Part shown: positions 44,905 through 56,457 of the stretch, piece after piece | Layout: each line of letters opens with the position of its first letter | How positions within the stretch are numbered: position 1 is the stretch's first letter | Assembly (NCBI GenBank): GCA_030710605.1 | Contig: CP092882.1 | Location: 18,038,316 to 18,102,315 of the forward strand | Source: Cordylochernes scorpioides | Lineage: Eukaryota; Arthropoda; Arachnida; Pseudoscorpiones; Chernetidae | Direction of reading: 5' to 3' | Length of the DNA: 64,000 nt | The notes under the pieces: model-generated | What the model was told of the DNA's origin: nothing | What the model saw: the letters and a program-made list of their open reading frames with translations, nothing else | The model's database searches: none | Position numbers and translations under genes: made by a program

Positions 44905-45722
44905 TGTGATGAGATGAGAATTACAGTAGCTTTTGTAGAGATCCTGTCGACTACTGAAATAAAATTGAAGTCCTGGTAGCTCTTGTTGTACTGTGTTGAC
45001 CGAGAGGAACAGTCAGGATGTAGAGTTTTCCAGTACCTCTCTGCACCTTGGAAGACCTTTAAAAGTTCTCACAAAATACAGGCAGTCGTGGTCAGGCAGA
45101 GTGGAAAGCTGGGGATATCCACACAAAAAACGAAGACACAGTTGCACTAAGAAAGTTCCGTAAACAGATAAAAGTTGAGCCAGGAGCGAAAGATGGAGAC
45201 ATAGAAGTTTCTTACTCGTCTACATGATAGTTGAGATCGACATAAGGTACGACCGACGTGAGCTGACGCTAAGGGTGAACTAAACTCAACTGACTGAACT
45301 GTCTGAACTGTCAAGTCCCTGTAAGGTGATGATTTATAGGTTAAAGACGGGGTGACCTTATGTGACAGGGGCGTTTGAGAAAGGGCGCCTTTACCTGTCC
45401 AGGTGTGAGAGGGGTCTCTGCATTCCACCACATGTGACAGTGTGGGTGGCCTGTCGTGGGAATTGTGAATCTACCTGATTTATGAGTTCCATCTTTAGAC
45501 TGTTGTTTTGGTAATACTATGCTCGATCTCTGCTTTAGCTCAACTCTTAAATCTATTACAGATTTTATTTATTTATCCACTTTGTACAAATTACATTACA
45601 TAGGGTGATGTAAAGACACAGATTAATCATGCGCATAATTATTTATAGATGTTTCTATATACAACATGGCAATCTTGTTATAAGTTATCTACACCATATG
45701 AGGTTGTTGTTTTAAATTACCA
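44905..45722. repeat. Right LTR of the LARD-like element
   Basis: Ends at the base where the Helitron begins. Confidence 0.8.
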
Positions 45723-46445
45723 TATATATATATATATAAGTCAGTGTATGTATGTATGTATGTGGGTATCTATGTCGGCTATACACGTCCACAATACGTA
45801 ACTAATCTGACTGAAATTTTAACAGTATATACGTAGAGTAGAATCTGGAAAAACTTATAGTGAAAATTTCAGGTCTCTATCCCGAATATTCTTCGAGTTA
45901 TTTGCAAATTGCGTTGAAAATTTGCCCTTTCGCTCGCAAGCAGCGCCTCTAGCGGTGAAGATGGGAGTTAATATCAGCTGACCTAATGTACACGTAAAAC
46001 GTGTTTTGACAGGACATAGATAAAAATCTGGAAGAGAGATTTATCGGATTTTTAGCCAAGAAAAATTTAAATTGACAGGTTCTGGGCAAAAATAGTTGTT
46101 TTTTTTTAGTCAGAAAAATGATGACGACAATATTGCTCTATAATGTTTGAGTATCAGATACAAAATTATATCCGGAAAAAATCCAAAAAGCAGAGACCAC
46201 GGGTGAAGCCAGTTCAATTTTATTATGCAGGAACAAAATTCTAACAGAAAAACATTCATTCAAGCGGAAGACACTAAGCCAGATCATCTCTCTATAAAAA
46301 TATCGCTTCTCAGACACAAAGTTTGGAGCGGGACGTTTCACAAGAGTGACATCTACGGCGCCAATTTATAATTGTAACGAATAGTATTTGGATAAAAACA
46401 TTTAATCGGGTAAAACCTGGGCGTTGCCCGGGTCATTCGGCTAGT
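45723..46445 (+). mobile_element. Non-autonomous Helitron
   Basis: The 5' end is a TA run followed by AAGTCAGTGTATGTATGTAT. The 3' end has the hairpin CCTGGGCGTTGCCCGGG followed by TCATTCGGCTAGT, the arthropod Helitron pattern of a GC hairpin 10-12 bases before CTAGT. It lies between A and T with no target duplication. No Rep-helicase coding sequence was seen. Confidence 0.8.
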
Positions 46446-46690
46446 TGTAAATAATTGTGTGTATATACATATTAATTCTAAATTAATGATAAAATTTTAA
46501 AGCAAAATAAATGAGTAAATTAAAAGTATATACATAGTTATTTACAAATAATTAAGATATGACTTCTTTATAAATTTCTGGAAAATATATATCAAAGTGT
46601 ATTTTGAATTGAACCAATATTTTAGCCCATACTTTTTAAAATTTTTTTAAATATCTATTTACTTCTTTGTTGTATTTAAAGACTGCGCGT
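46446..46690. other. Diverged fragment related to the end of unit A
   Basis: AT-rich, resembling the 19200-19330 region. No gene. Confidence 0.4.
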
Positions 46691-47004
46691 CTAGGGGGTC
46701 GGTGGAAGGCTGGTTAAACCGTTTGGTTTTCGACCACTACGACCCGGGTTCGATTCCCGCATTGGACACTTTTTTTCTGTTTAAAATAAATGCCCCAATG
46801 GCCCCCGATTCTTGCAAAAGTCCAACCATACCAGCGAGTGCAAGTAACCAAACGGGGCTCTGGCACATTTGTAAGTGCAAAGTCGAACTGCTTTTCACAT
46901 GTATATACATGTAGTGCACTTACAGTAAAAGCAGTCGCTAACTACCCACCATGATTATCATGGCCTGTATCACGTGTACTAGGGATAAGCAAAAAAAAAA
47001 AAAA
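46691..47004 (+). repeat. tRNA-derived SINE, full length
   Basis: Flanked by the 13-bp duplication AAAGACTGCGCGT (46678-46690 and 47005-47017). The head (46691-46770) is tRNA-like with a perfect B box GGTTCGATTCC (46747-46757) and an A-box-like GGCTGGTTAAACC region. The body continues to AGGGATAAGC and a poly-A tail at 46991-47007. This is the structure of a Pol III SINE mobilised by a non-LTR element. Confidence 0.92.
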
Positions 47005-47171
47005 AAAGACTGCGCGTGTGTTTTGTTTTCAATATATAATTATTAAAGTAATTAAAAAATGATAGAAATAAGGAACACATTTTTGAACTATTGAGGCCTT
47101 CAATAAGGTTTTTATAATAATTTTTTACCTTGCATCATTTAAAATAAATTTCATATGACAATATTTTATCA

Positions 47172-47308
47172 TGGGGGGGTCGGTGGATCTAAACCGTTGG
47201 TTTTAGACCGCTAGACCTGGGATCGAATCCCGCATTGGGCAATTTTTACTATTAAAAAAAAAAATGCTCCCATGGCCCCTGATTCTTGCAAAAGTCCAAC
47301 CCCACCAT
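47172..47308 (+). repeat. tRNA-derived SINE, shorter second copy
   Basis: Same head (GGGGGTCGGTGGATCTAAAC, B box GGATCGAATCC) and the same following tract GATTCTTGCAAAAGTCCAAC. It stops at CCACCATTTAAAAAAAA, about 180 bp before the full-length copy ends. No clear target duplication. Confidence 0.85.
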
Positions 47309-47600
47309 TTAAAAAAAATTGTAGGTTGGATTTAATTCTCCTTTATATGTCAAAAAAGCGCAACAAAATACATTCAAGGACAAAATTTAAGAAAGTGTGA
47401 ACAAAATTGCCCCTGTCTCCTTGAAAAAAAAATAGACGACCAGAGACATCAAAGACTTTTCACTTCCTTAAGGTTTTGTCCACGAGTGTATGTATATTTA
47501 TAGATACAAATAAGACTAAAGAAACAAAGAACAGTAAGTTTTATATAAAGTTTGAATAAATACATTGGTTTTTAAAATAGAGCAATCCATAAATAAATCT

Positions 47601-47922
47601 TTAATTAAAAAGGCATATATTGGATAAAAATATCATTTATTTTACCAATATTTCAGTTGGCTGAACGCCAACCTTTATCAAGGTGTTATAACATATTTAA
47701 TATGTCAACAACAAACTCAGCGCCACATAACGTCAATAGAATTAAGTTTTAAAAATATTTTGTTATATTCAATGGGGAGAAACGTTTTTGACGTTATGTG
47801 GCGCTGAATTTGTTGTTGACACATTAAATATGTTATAACACCTTGATAAAGGTTGGCGTTCAGCCAACTGAAATATTGGTAAAATAAATGATATTTTGAT
47901 CCAATATATGCCTTTTTAATTA
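47601..47922. repeat. Long palindrome with hammerhead-like arms, copy 2
   Basis: Same as 6041-6360, with arms slightly better preserved in the motif (TTCAGTTGGCTGAACGCCAA on the left). Confidence 0.8.
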
Positions 47923-49476
47923 AAAATACATTAGTGAAGCACATTTTTCAATTCATATAATCGTTTATTTAGATTACCTAGTACTCTATATATTTTGTTG
48001 AATATGTTTTATTGATCTACTTGTGAAAACTACTCCGGATTGAAATATCTTTTTGATTTCAAGGAATACCACCAGAGCTTGCTTGCTCTAAGAAATATGA
48101 AACCAGTAAAGCGCGGTTTTTCATTTTCAAATAAAGAACAATTCCTACTGTCTTTAACCGATATGTAAAATATTGGGAGGGTATGGCTCTTCAGTGTTAA
48201 ACCCTCCCAGCGGGTTCACCAATTTAATCTACCATCCCGCTTTTTAGACTCTACTATTGTATTGGATGATTCTGTTTATATATATATTGAGAACTGAAGA
48301 GTTGGATATTAATGTTATGGTATTTAATTGAACTCTATGGACATATATTGAGAGGACAGTAGAATTACATGTATATATTTGCATAGAGTAATGCGCTTCC
48401 TCCAATAATGTAAATTTTGCATTAATTGAACACAAGGCAATAAGGCAGCTTTTATCTTCAAGAAATGAAACCATTAAAGCCTGAAATTTTCTTTACAAAT
48501 AAAACATACATTCTGTTTCATAAGCAGTAAAGGTTAATAAGAGATTTAAAAAAAAAGAAAAATCCATTTTATGAATAAACTTTGTACCCTCTCACAGTAA
48601 GAATATTGTGAGTTTTGGAATTTCTATTCTATATTTATGGACAAAAATTAAGGAAGTTGTATCTTTTAGTATGTATATCGGGATTCAGACAATAACTCTG
48701 AAAGATATTACAGTGACTTTTATTGGAAACACATAAGATAACCCGTGTAAACAAAATTGCCTCTGTCTCCTTAAAAAAAAAAAAAAGACAACCAGCGACA
48801 TCAAAGACTTTTTACTTCCTTAAATTTTGTCCGTGAGTGTGTATATTTGTTCTAGATATTTTTAATTAGAAGTGTGCGAGCATATTGTATTTTATCCCTG
48901 TTTACATTTCTAACCATCTTCCTTTCTTTACCTGGTCTCAACACCAATGAAACTATTTCATTTTTTGAAACCGGATTCACAATTTTTTGGCGTTGAAATC
49001 ATTTTATTTTTTTAACCAGGTACACTGTTCTTCGCATTTCTTCTGGTTGAATATTCAATTCATCTTTATTCCCTACTACTGCTACTATTAGTAAAATAAA
49101 TATTTGTTAAGACAATATATCAGCTTCCACGAAGACAGCAAAGCCCTTCGTCCAATATTTGATGATTAAAAATGAACAAACATGTTGAATTTGGGTAAAT
49201 TGGTATTTAGACGTTTATAAAAGGAATATTTTAATAAAAATATAAATTAGTATATTATAAAAATGTTTCATATATAAATAATAGAGCTTCAAAATATCAA
49301 TCTGATTCATCTATTAATTTTTTCATTATTTTCAATTAAAATCTTATGATTCAATTTTAATTTTGCATGTTAATATTTATTCAATATATTATATTAATGA
49401 TTTAAATATATATCTCATTAATCTCTATAAATGATCATTTCATTGAAATATATAAAATTATTAGTGCCCCCTTAAG

Positions 49477-49833
49477 AGATCTCGTTTCCAACGGTCCAAC
49501 AATGGGCCAGTCAGTTGGGAAGTGATGTAGAAGGCGGGTCTGCTTTGAGACTCTGTCCGTTTGTTTCCTCAGACATCCATCCCCTCCCCTGACTCTTTGA
49601 GACGGAGTCCATAGCATCGGCAGACCAGTTCCTGGCAGGGCTTGGATCATTAGCTCGGCCGAGTTATCTCGAGCGAGTTGGATGCTCTGGTTGTGCCAGA
49701 AGAGTGGAATAGGGCTTCTACGGGAGGCGAAGCGCCACTATAAACAAAGGCTAACGCGCTGAGCAGGTACCTCCTGGGTGGCGTGGAAACCCTTTGCGAA
49801 ATATTCTTGACCTGGTCTAATGATGCATGGACT
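49477..49833. repeat. GC-rich 350-bp module, copy 3 of 4
   Basis: Closest to 8034-8390, with the same A-rich tail after it. Confidence 0.7.
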
Positions 49834-50989
49834 TAAAAAAAAAAGAAAAAAAAACACACACACACATTTCATCAAACATTTCAATAAAAATTATCACCTC
49901 ACTACCAAAATTTTTAAATAGGCCTCAACGTTCTTTTGGCCTTTTGTTGTCGTGTGTTTTGTTTTATGCAGTGAGCTCTCTTTAACGGACATATAACTCT
50001 AAATTCAATTAACTTATCTACGAGTAAAATTAATTTAGAAAAAAATTGGCTTCATTTTACATACACTAGGTGTTTTGTAAACTTCGCTGGTTTCAGTAAT
50101 TCACTTTTAAAACTAAAACCTGAGGTATAGTTGGCGCGCGGGGGTTCCCTTTGAACGTAGCAGAACCCCAGGATCTATATCCGCCCTTTGAGCACTGGTC
50201 TTACACACCAACTTAATCACAATATATATACAGTCAAATAACACCAATGACCAGATAGTCTTGGTCAAATTTATACAAAATACACACACAGAGCTTATAA
50301 AAATAATAAAACTCTATTATTTATCCCTGAATTGAAGGGCTACATAACGTTCTAGAGAGGCCACCAGAAGCAGCATCAAGTTCACCTGAGGTCTTCGAAG
50401 CACTCCAACCAAAGTCCGCAACAAAACAACCCGCACCAGGCCGTCCCTCCCAGGATGTGTCTCTACCACTCGGCCCATTAGCCATATTGCAAGGGGCCTC
50501 CTATCTTTTTTTTTCAATACTAACGTATTAATGCCAACATTGGAAGAGATGGTCTACCATTTATTGCGCTGTTGTAAGTTATTAAAATTGTTCTTTGACC
50601 ATCTTCTCCACAGATGTTGCAAGACCTTCTGGACTAGCTGTCATCTCGACAGGAGATGACTTACCAATAATAGGTCATTTTCTGGGACATGAGAGGATGG
50701 TTTAGTCAGCAATAAATAGTCAGGAGTTAATACCTTTTGATCATTAGTATCAATACTCATCGGGTACAATATTCAATTTGTACCAGAACGGTCAGAAGCT
50801 CTTCATATGTCAACAAAAACGCTCCCGATAATTTGCCTCATATGATGCCTTGACCCCAGCTTCCCAAATACTACCAAAATGGGGGGCTCCTGGAGGGCTG
50901 AACTTCTATTCAGTTAGTTCATTAGCTAACACGGCAGCTATATCTTTTAATTGTTGTTGATCCAGATAGAAATATAGGGGCAAGGAAGG

Positions 50990-51365
50990 TGTTGGAAAAG
51001 AAGGAGTTCGAAGCAGCCAATGGGAGGCCGAAGGAAGCGGCTACGGGGATGCAGCGGCTAAAATGAGAAAACAAATTCAGAAGAACCTGTAAACAACTTT
51101 CGAACACGAGAATTTGCCCTGATCTCCGATTCTTTTAGTGTAAATATTTAAATATATAATTAATTAAAAACTACTTTACTTATTTTCTTAATTTATAATA
51201 AATATAATTTTCCCTCCTGTTTTCGTCTAATATTTTAATAGTGCTATAAGCAGCGACACCTTAATTTTGAACCTTCAACCCCGCCGACCAAGAATAGAGG
51301 TGATCGACTACCTCTATAGAACTTAGATCGTCGTCACACAACAGATTGGCGGTGAAAACGCAATA
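50990..51365. mobile_element. LTR-like insertion, 376 bp
   Basis: Flanked by GAAGG (50985-50989 and 51366-51370). The A1 copy has the empty site at about 9562-9572. Begins TGTTGGAAAAG. A TG...CA LTR could end at ACACAACA near 51342, leaving about 23 bases (GATTGGCGGTGAAAACGCAA) that look like a primer-site tail. Confidence 0.65.
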
Positions 51366-51815
51366 GAAGGAAAGCATTTCCCGTTTGGTAGTCACCGATG
51401 TCAACGACTGAACATCGTTTATAAAAACACCTCTCACTTTGGATCCATCCTAAACCCAATGTCTATATAACCTTTGATCGTTCAAATGTGATCTTTTGCA
51501 CGCAATATTCCTCCGCGAAGTTGTCCAAACTCGTCGGCTCATTTGACAACCACTTCCTTAAGATAAATCCTCCACATTTAGCAACTCGATGAGTTCATCA
51601 CGTAAGGCCACTGCATCTCATAGATCATCAGCACCGGTAATAATGCCATCTACATAAGTATTCTGCTCGAGATGCCCAAGGATGCCTATCCCCTTCATCC
51701 TCTACCAATTTTGATATAGTCTCATCGCTAAAAAGGAGCTGGTGCAGTGTCATAGGTTGCAGTATTAAATCGATAAGCCATTAATTTATCTTCCCACCTT
51801 TTCCTCCATATTATT

Positions 51816-52044
51816 TGTAAGCAGGTGTGCTGTACTTTGCATATTTGCTCTTAGCATGTTTGATCTTTGTGTGGCACAATTTGCATAGTTGCTATTTAAC
51901 CTATTTGTGCCAGCTATATATAGGACGTATGGATTGAGTTAGGGGTGCCAGTCCAACCTTAGGATAAGAATAGTCTTGTTACCTAAAACGACTTTTGCTA
52001 ATATAGTTTTTATCCTGACAAATAAAGAATATTTGTTTAAAACA
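51816..52044. mobile_element. Solo LTR, 229 bp
   Basis: Begins TGTAAGCAGG, ends TTTAAAACA, flanked by TTATT (51811-51815 and 52045-52049). Empty site in unit A at about 10006-10011. Contains a TATA-like CTATATATAGGAC and the polyadenylation signal AATAAAG near its end. Confidence 0.9.
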
Positions 52045-52971
52045 TTATTCTCTGCCTTTCTGCATCGCTAGGACGGACCAAAATTTGTCTATACATTTTC
52101 TCTATGTCCGCTATAATAACTAGTCTATGCCTTCACCAATTCATTATAACAGAGAATATATGGTTCTGTAGCTCTGGGCCAGTGCACAGTCTATCACTAA
52201 ATGAAAACCCATTCTTTGTTTTTGCGAGGCGTGTAAAATACGACTCTATACTTCTTTTAATCAGTTGGCCTCCAATGAGGGCATGATGAGGCAGGCAGCC
52301 TCTCAGTTTGCCGAAGTTTGCACTTGTGGCTTTGTCATCGACCTGAGTCTACTAGTTTGCGGAGACGGTCAATAGATGGTGCCTAATTTTGGCGCCTATT
52401 TGGACGAAAGAGGATTCCTTTGTATAGATATATGAGCATCGTCGCACTTGGGGCGAAGAAATTCGAAAGGATATCCGCAAAACAAAAGTATTCATCAAAC
52501 TTTATCAAAATTAAAATTAATAAAACGACTAAGTTTGTAGGGCTTCTGCCATACATGCATATAGTAACCATTGAAAATGAAGCAGCATCGCGCATGCGTA
52601 GTGGGCGCAAGCACTGATTGACAGATTCCAAGGCTCAAGATGGAGCTATGAATCAAATGAAGGATCAAATACCCATACTAGACCAATGACTCGGGGAATG
52701 CCCGGGTTTTGCTTGAGTGGATTTATAACCTAATATACGTATATTAAATATAAAAACCTGTTTTTAAAACACTAAATAAATTAATTTGTTCCCAGAATGC
52801 TTCTCAACTCGATTTTATATCAGTTGTATCTTGTCCTATGTATATTTCACTTTACTCGGATTGTATTTATTTTATATAAGTAGTATTTAGGCTTTGTGAA
52901 AAATAATACAAAAGTGAATTTGTACTTAGATCAGGTGAATAAATTATGAAAAAAGGCATTTCCTGATCGGG

Positions 52972-53289
52972 CAACTAAAAGTTGATGGCTTGCGCCATCT
53001 ACCGGAATAAATATCAAATAATCGTTAATTTTTAATTATTATTGAATTGGCCAAATACCGTTTCTTTATTAATCAAGAAAAGCTAACCAAATAAAAACTA
53101 AACACGTTTGGTCGTTGAGGTATATCTTGCACCACGCTGACGAGGGCCAAAAGCTCGAAACGCGTATGTGGTTAGCTTTTCTTGATTAATAAAGAAACGG
53201 TATTTGGCCAATTCTGGAATAATTAAAAATCAATGATGAGTTGATATTTATTCCGATAGATGGCGCAAGCCATCAGCAACTCTTAGTTG
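52972..53289. repeat. Foldback element with hammerhead-type loop, copy 2
   Basis: Inverted arms as in 10929-11275, with the intact ribozyme core in the loop. Confidence 0.85.
53131..53172 (+). ncRNA. Intact type I hammerhead ribozyme motif
   Basis: All conserved elements are present in order. Stem I is ACCACG (53131-53136) with TGTGGT (53167-53172), five Watson-Crick pairs and one G-U. The core CTGACGA is at 53137-53143. Stem II is GGGC with GCTC (53144-53147 and 53153-53156), loop CAAAA. GAA is at 53157-53159. Stem III is A-U and C-G around a 2-base loop (ACGCGU, 53160-53165). A GUA triplet precedes the predicted cleavage between 53166 and 53167. Such short stem III hammerheads are known in Penelope-like elements and satellite DNAs, often acting as dimers; ACGCGU is itself palindromic and could pair between two copies. 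Activity is not shown. Confidence 0.8.
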
Positions 53290-54428
53290 TACGAACAGGA
53301 AAAGATTTTTTCTTAATTCTTTACTTTATATACTTAGATTTTACATCATTTGGAATCTGCTTCATATGGGCTTTCTTTACCTTTTTACCAAGTATTTAGT
53401 ATAACAACAGAACAATCATATTTACTATCATTGAGATAAACAGTATTCAAAAAAAAGAAATCAATTCAATTTTAATAAATGCAGTATTTTTTTGTGGTTA
53501 TTATATAACAATATTAAAAAGTTAGTCTTAGAAAAAAAAAAACCAACACAAGCTTCGAACCTACGTTGTCGAAAATACTAAAACATCCGCTCACGATAGA
53601 AGTCAAAGATATAAACTTATAAAGGTATTTTAACCCTTACATTCGATTATAAAAGTTATTTTCAAAAATAAAATAAATGAAAGTGATTCAAAATTTTCAA
53701 CACTACTATTCGATCATCACATTATTTTGGATTCAAATATTTAAAAATATATATTTTAATTTCAAATTGTTGTTTTTAAACTCTAAAATGTGCTGCTATT
53801 TTATACTGAAATGTGGCTTTTAAAACTTTGAAATATCGTCATTATATACATTTTTAAATGTCCTTATACTTTGATATTTTACATAAAATTTTGAAAAATT
53901 GTTACTAGATTTTAAAATATAAATAGTGGTATATAGTAAACTTAAAATATTTTAATTACATTTTGGAAATACAATAAATCGTTATTAAATTTTGTATTGG
54001 TAGAGTATTAAGCTTTAAAAAAGTTGATATTACACTTTAAAATATCAGGGTTAAATTTAAAATATCATTAAGCTTTAAAAAAATGTTTTAAAATGTAAAA
54101 TCGCATTAAGGATAGTAGATGTTTGTTTTATGTATAAAAGGAACATTAGTGTTTTAATGTTTTATTTCTTATTTATAGATGGTGCGTTTATTGTATTATA
54201 ATAAAAACGTTTTATTAAAACTATATTAAAATGTACTGAATAAAATAGAAAATATATAATTTTATGAAATATAGAAATATTTTTAGGTAATAATCAAAGA
54301 GAAATTTAAGAAAAAAACTTCGATATAAAGATAATTCCAATATGCGATTGTTCGACTGTAATTTATTGGAGTAAAAGCAGAAATATCAAAAGACACGCTT
54401 CAAGTCAGTTTTATGGACCAAATATAGG

Positions 54429-54642
54429 CTCGACGGTGGCGCTCGAGTGGCAGATGTGGGAACTAAAATTAGCTTTGTATTATTTACTACCCACCTATTG
54501 AGAAATCTGAGTGGGATAACTTTCAGAAATTATTTACTTACAATTATCTGCCCACACAAACACTAATCCGTTTTAAACGGGGAATAAAGAGAATTAAGCT
54601 AATTTTAGTTCACACTTTCGCCACTCGAGCGCCACTGTCGAG
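54429..54642. repeat. TIR MITE, unit A copy 2
   Basis: Same ends as 18888-19101. Confidence 0.85.
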
Positions 54643-54726
54643 CTGAGATTTACTCCATTCAACTGGATTGAATAAATCTCTTTTGATTTCACGTTTTTTT
54701 TTTTTTGAATAAACTCATATATATAT

Positions 54727-55570
54727 ACTAGCGGATGTGTACCCGGCTTCGCCCGGGTTTTATCTGAGTGATGTTTGCCTAACGAATATTATATATTATG
54801 AAGTATAATAAACAATGCTAAAGATTAGTTTTAATTATTAATCAAGATTGTGTGTGAATATGTGAGAAAGATGTAATATCGTTGTTGTTTTCTTGGCCGA
54901 CTGTTTTACATATGGTGTTATCTTAAAATTGCTTGTTTTGAATATTTTTTTAGATTGAGTTGAATGAATTGCTGATTTTTTTTTTTGTATTTATATATAA
55001 ATAAAATTAACTCTGTTGAATTTTTTTGTATTTTATCGATAACAGCAAAGTTATGTATTTTAAAGTTAGGAAAAATATTTTGATGTTAAGCAAAACCTGC
55101 TCCATCTCGTTTTACATAAATGTTGAAAATTTGGTCGAAATTGATGCATTGTAACGAAAGTTTTTAGCGAACACCACTTATGAAATTTCCATTTATATAG
55201 AAGATATAATATAAATGAGTTTTAAAAATTGTTTTAAAAAAAAATGCATTGGCCGGGAATCGAACCCTGGCCGCCCGCGTGGCAGGCGAGCATTCTACCA
55301 CTGAACCACCGATGCTTTAAAAAAATCAAATTCATTTATCGTCGCGACCAGTGCTGCGCCCTAGCGGTAAAAGACTGGAACTAACGCTTTTTGGTTTTTT
55401 ATTTTTAAAAAAAGCACATTAACTTTTTTAGTTTTTTGAATAGCCTATATGTTAAACGAAATCTTCAGCTACCTACATGCGAAATTCCATAATGATTGAG
55501 TCAGTAGATTTTGCGTGATGCGATAACAAACATCGATTTCGCATTTCATTTTTATATATATAAGGAAGGA
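54727..55570 (-). mobile_element. Non-autonomous Helitron carrying a tRNA-Gly sequence
   Basis: On the minus strand it begins TCCTTCCTTATATATATAAA (55570 down) and ends with the hairpin CCCGGGCGAAGCCGGG then TACACATCCGCTAGT (54727). It sits between A and T inside an AT run; the uninterrupted run is visible in the paralogue at about 19180-19195. No Rep-helicase coding sequence. A tRNA-Gly sequence lies inside on the same strand. Confidence 0.9.
55245..55315 (-). tRNA. tRNA-Gly (GCC), probably slightly degenerate
   Basis: 71 bases starting GCATCGGTGGTTCAGTGG, with anticodon loop CTGCCAC (anticodon GCC), B box GGTTCGATTCC and discriminator A. Two mismatches are seen: C5 against A68 in the acceptor stem and A50 against G64 in the T stem. 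Nine T residues follow directly (55244-55236), a good Pol III terminator. There is no CCA or intron, as expected for a nuclear gene. It may still be transcribed, but the stem mismatches make a pseudogene plausible. Its location inside a Helitron indicates capture. Confidence 0.88.
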
Positions 55571-55797
55571 TATATCAAAATATATTTACATATCAGCGTT
55601 GTATGTTGAATTGAGCTAAAATTTTATGTTATAGAGGTTTTAGAATTATTTCTTTTACTTTTTTTAATATTCAAAGACGATGCGTGTTTGCTTTCAATAT
55701 ATTAAAAAAATATTTTTTTTTCATTCACTTTTATTATCGTAAAGATAGAGGCTGCCTGGCCGGCATTCATATTTCTTCAAATTAAAGATACTACGGC

Positions 55798-55858
55798 CAG
55801 TAAATCTTTTTATTGTCTCGACGTTTCGACAAAAATCTTTTGTTCTCGTCAAGAGCGA
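55798..55858 (-). ncRNA. Hammerhead-like motif, core mutated
   Basis: Paralogue of 19445-19483. The core reads TTGACGA instead of CTGACGA, so the first core C is lost; GAAACGTC is retained. Expected to be inactive. Confidence 0.55.
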
Positions 55859-56457
55859 ACAAAAAAAAAAAACACTTTTATTATAAACGTACGTTTTTTT
55901 AGCCGCTAAGGCTTTGCGCAATATTAATTAAATTTAATCTTTTTTTATCACATTTCATCGTTTAAAATAATCTTCATACAATATTTTTTTAATATTCAAT
56001 TTTTTTTTATTTTAGAGGAATGTCTCTGTCAACGCCAAAGCTACAGAGATTGCAAAACTAATTGTTTTTTTAAACAATATTTTGGGAGTTAAATAAATTA
56101 TGTGTTTTTACATAAGTTAAAAGGTGTAATGATTAGAACTTTGAAACACCAGCGAATTTATTTGAAATCTCGCTGGAACTTTCTTTTACCACTTTAAAAC
56201 ATCTCAAGAATTTATTTATCTAACTTTTTGTCATTCTTCATTAATTTAGTAACTACACTCATTGAGGAAGTTGTACCTCTCAGTATGTATATCGGGATTT
56301 AGACTGAAAGATATTACAGTGACCTTTATTGAAGATACACGAGTTAACCAGTTTAAACAAAAAGACCGGCAACATCAAAGACTTTCCACTTTCTTAAGTT
56401 TTGTCTATATATATATGTGTTATGATACATTAGCGCGCTATCTGTTATAAAAATAGG

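Larger units (their letters stand above)
40427..45722. mobile_element. Large non-coding LTR element (LARD-like)
   Basis: Two direct repeats of 819 and 818 bp (40427-41245 and 44905-45722) enclose 3.66 kb with no long reading frame. The repeats begin TGTGATGAGATGAG and end AATTACCA and differ at only a few positions seen (for example ATTCCAG/ATTACAG and GTTGTCGAGG/GTGGTCAGG). A consensus splice donor (CACAGGTAAGTAATT) lies 60 bases inside the left repeat. No target duplication or firm primer site was found, so the orientation and the retrotransposon nature are inferred from the paired repeats. Confidence 0.7.
50317..52330 (-). pseudogene. Old BEL/Pao pol relic, copy 2, interrupted
   Basis: Same fragments as 8880-10300, including GRVVETHPGRDGLVRVVLLR in an open 66-residue frame at 50517-50317 and the RT block near 52100. 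Split by the two insertions at 50990-51365 and 51816-52044. Confidence 0.85.

Noticed and set aside
44613-44909. Short frames in the GC-richer end of the LARD-like interior
   Set aside because: Overlapping on both strands, no motif, not continued in any neighbouring frame.
46702-46914. 70-residue plus frame over the SINE
   Set aside because: Lies in tRNA-derived SINE sequence; a chance frame.
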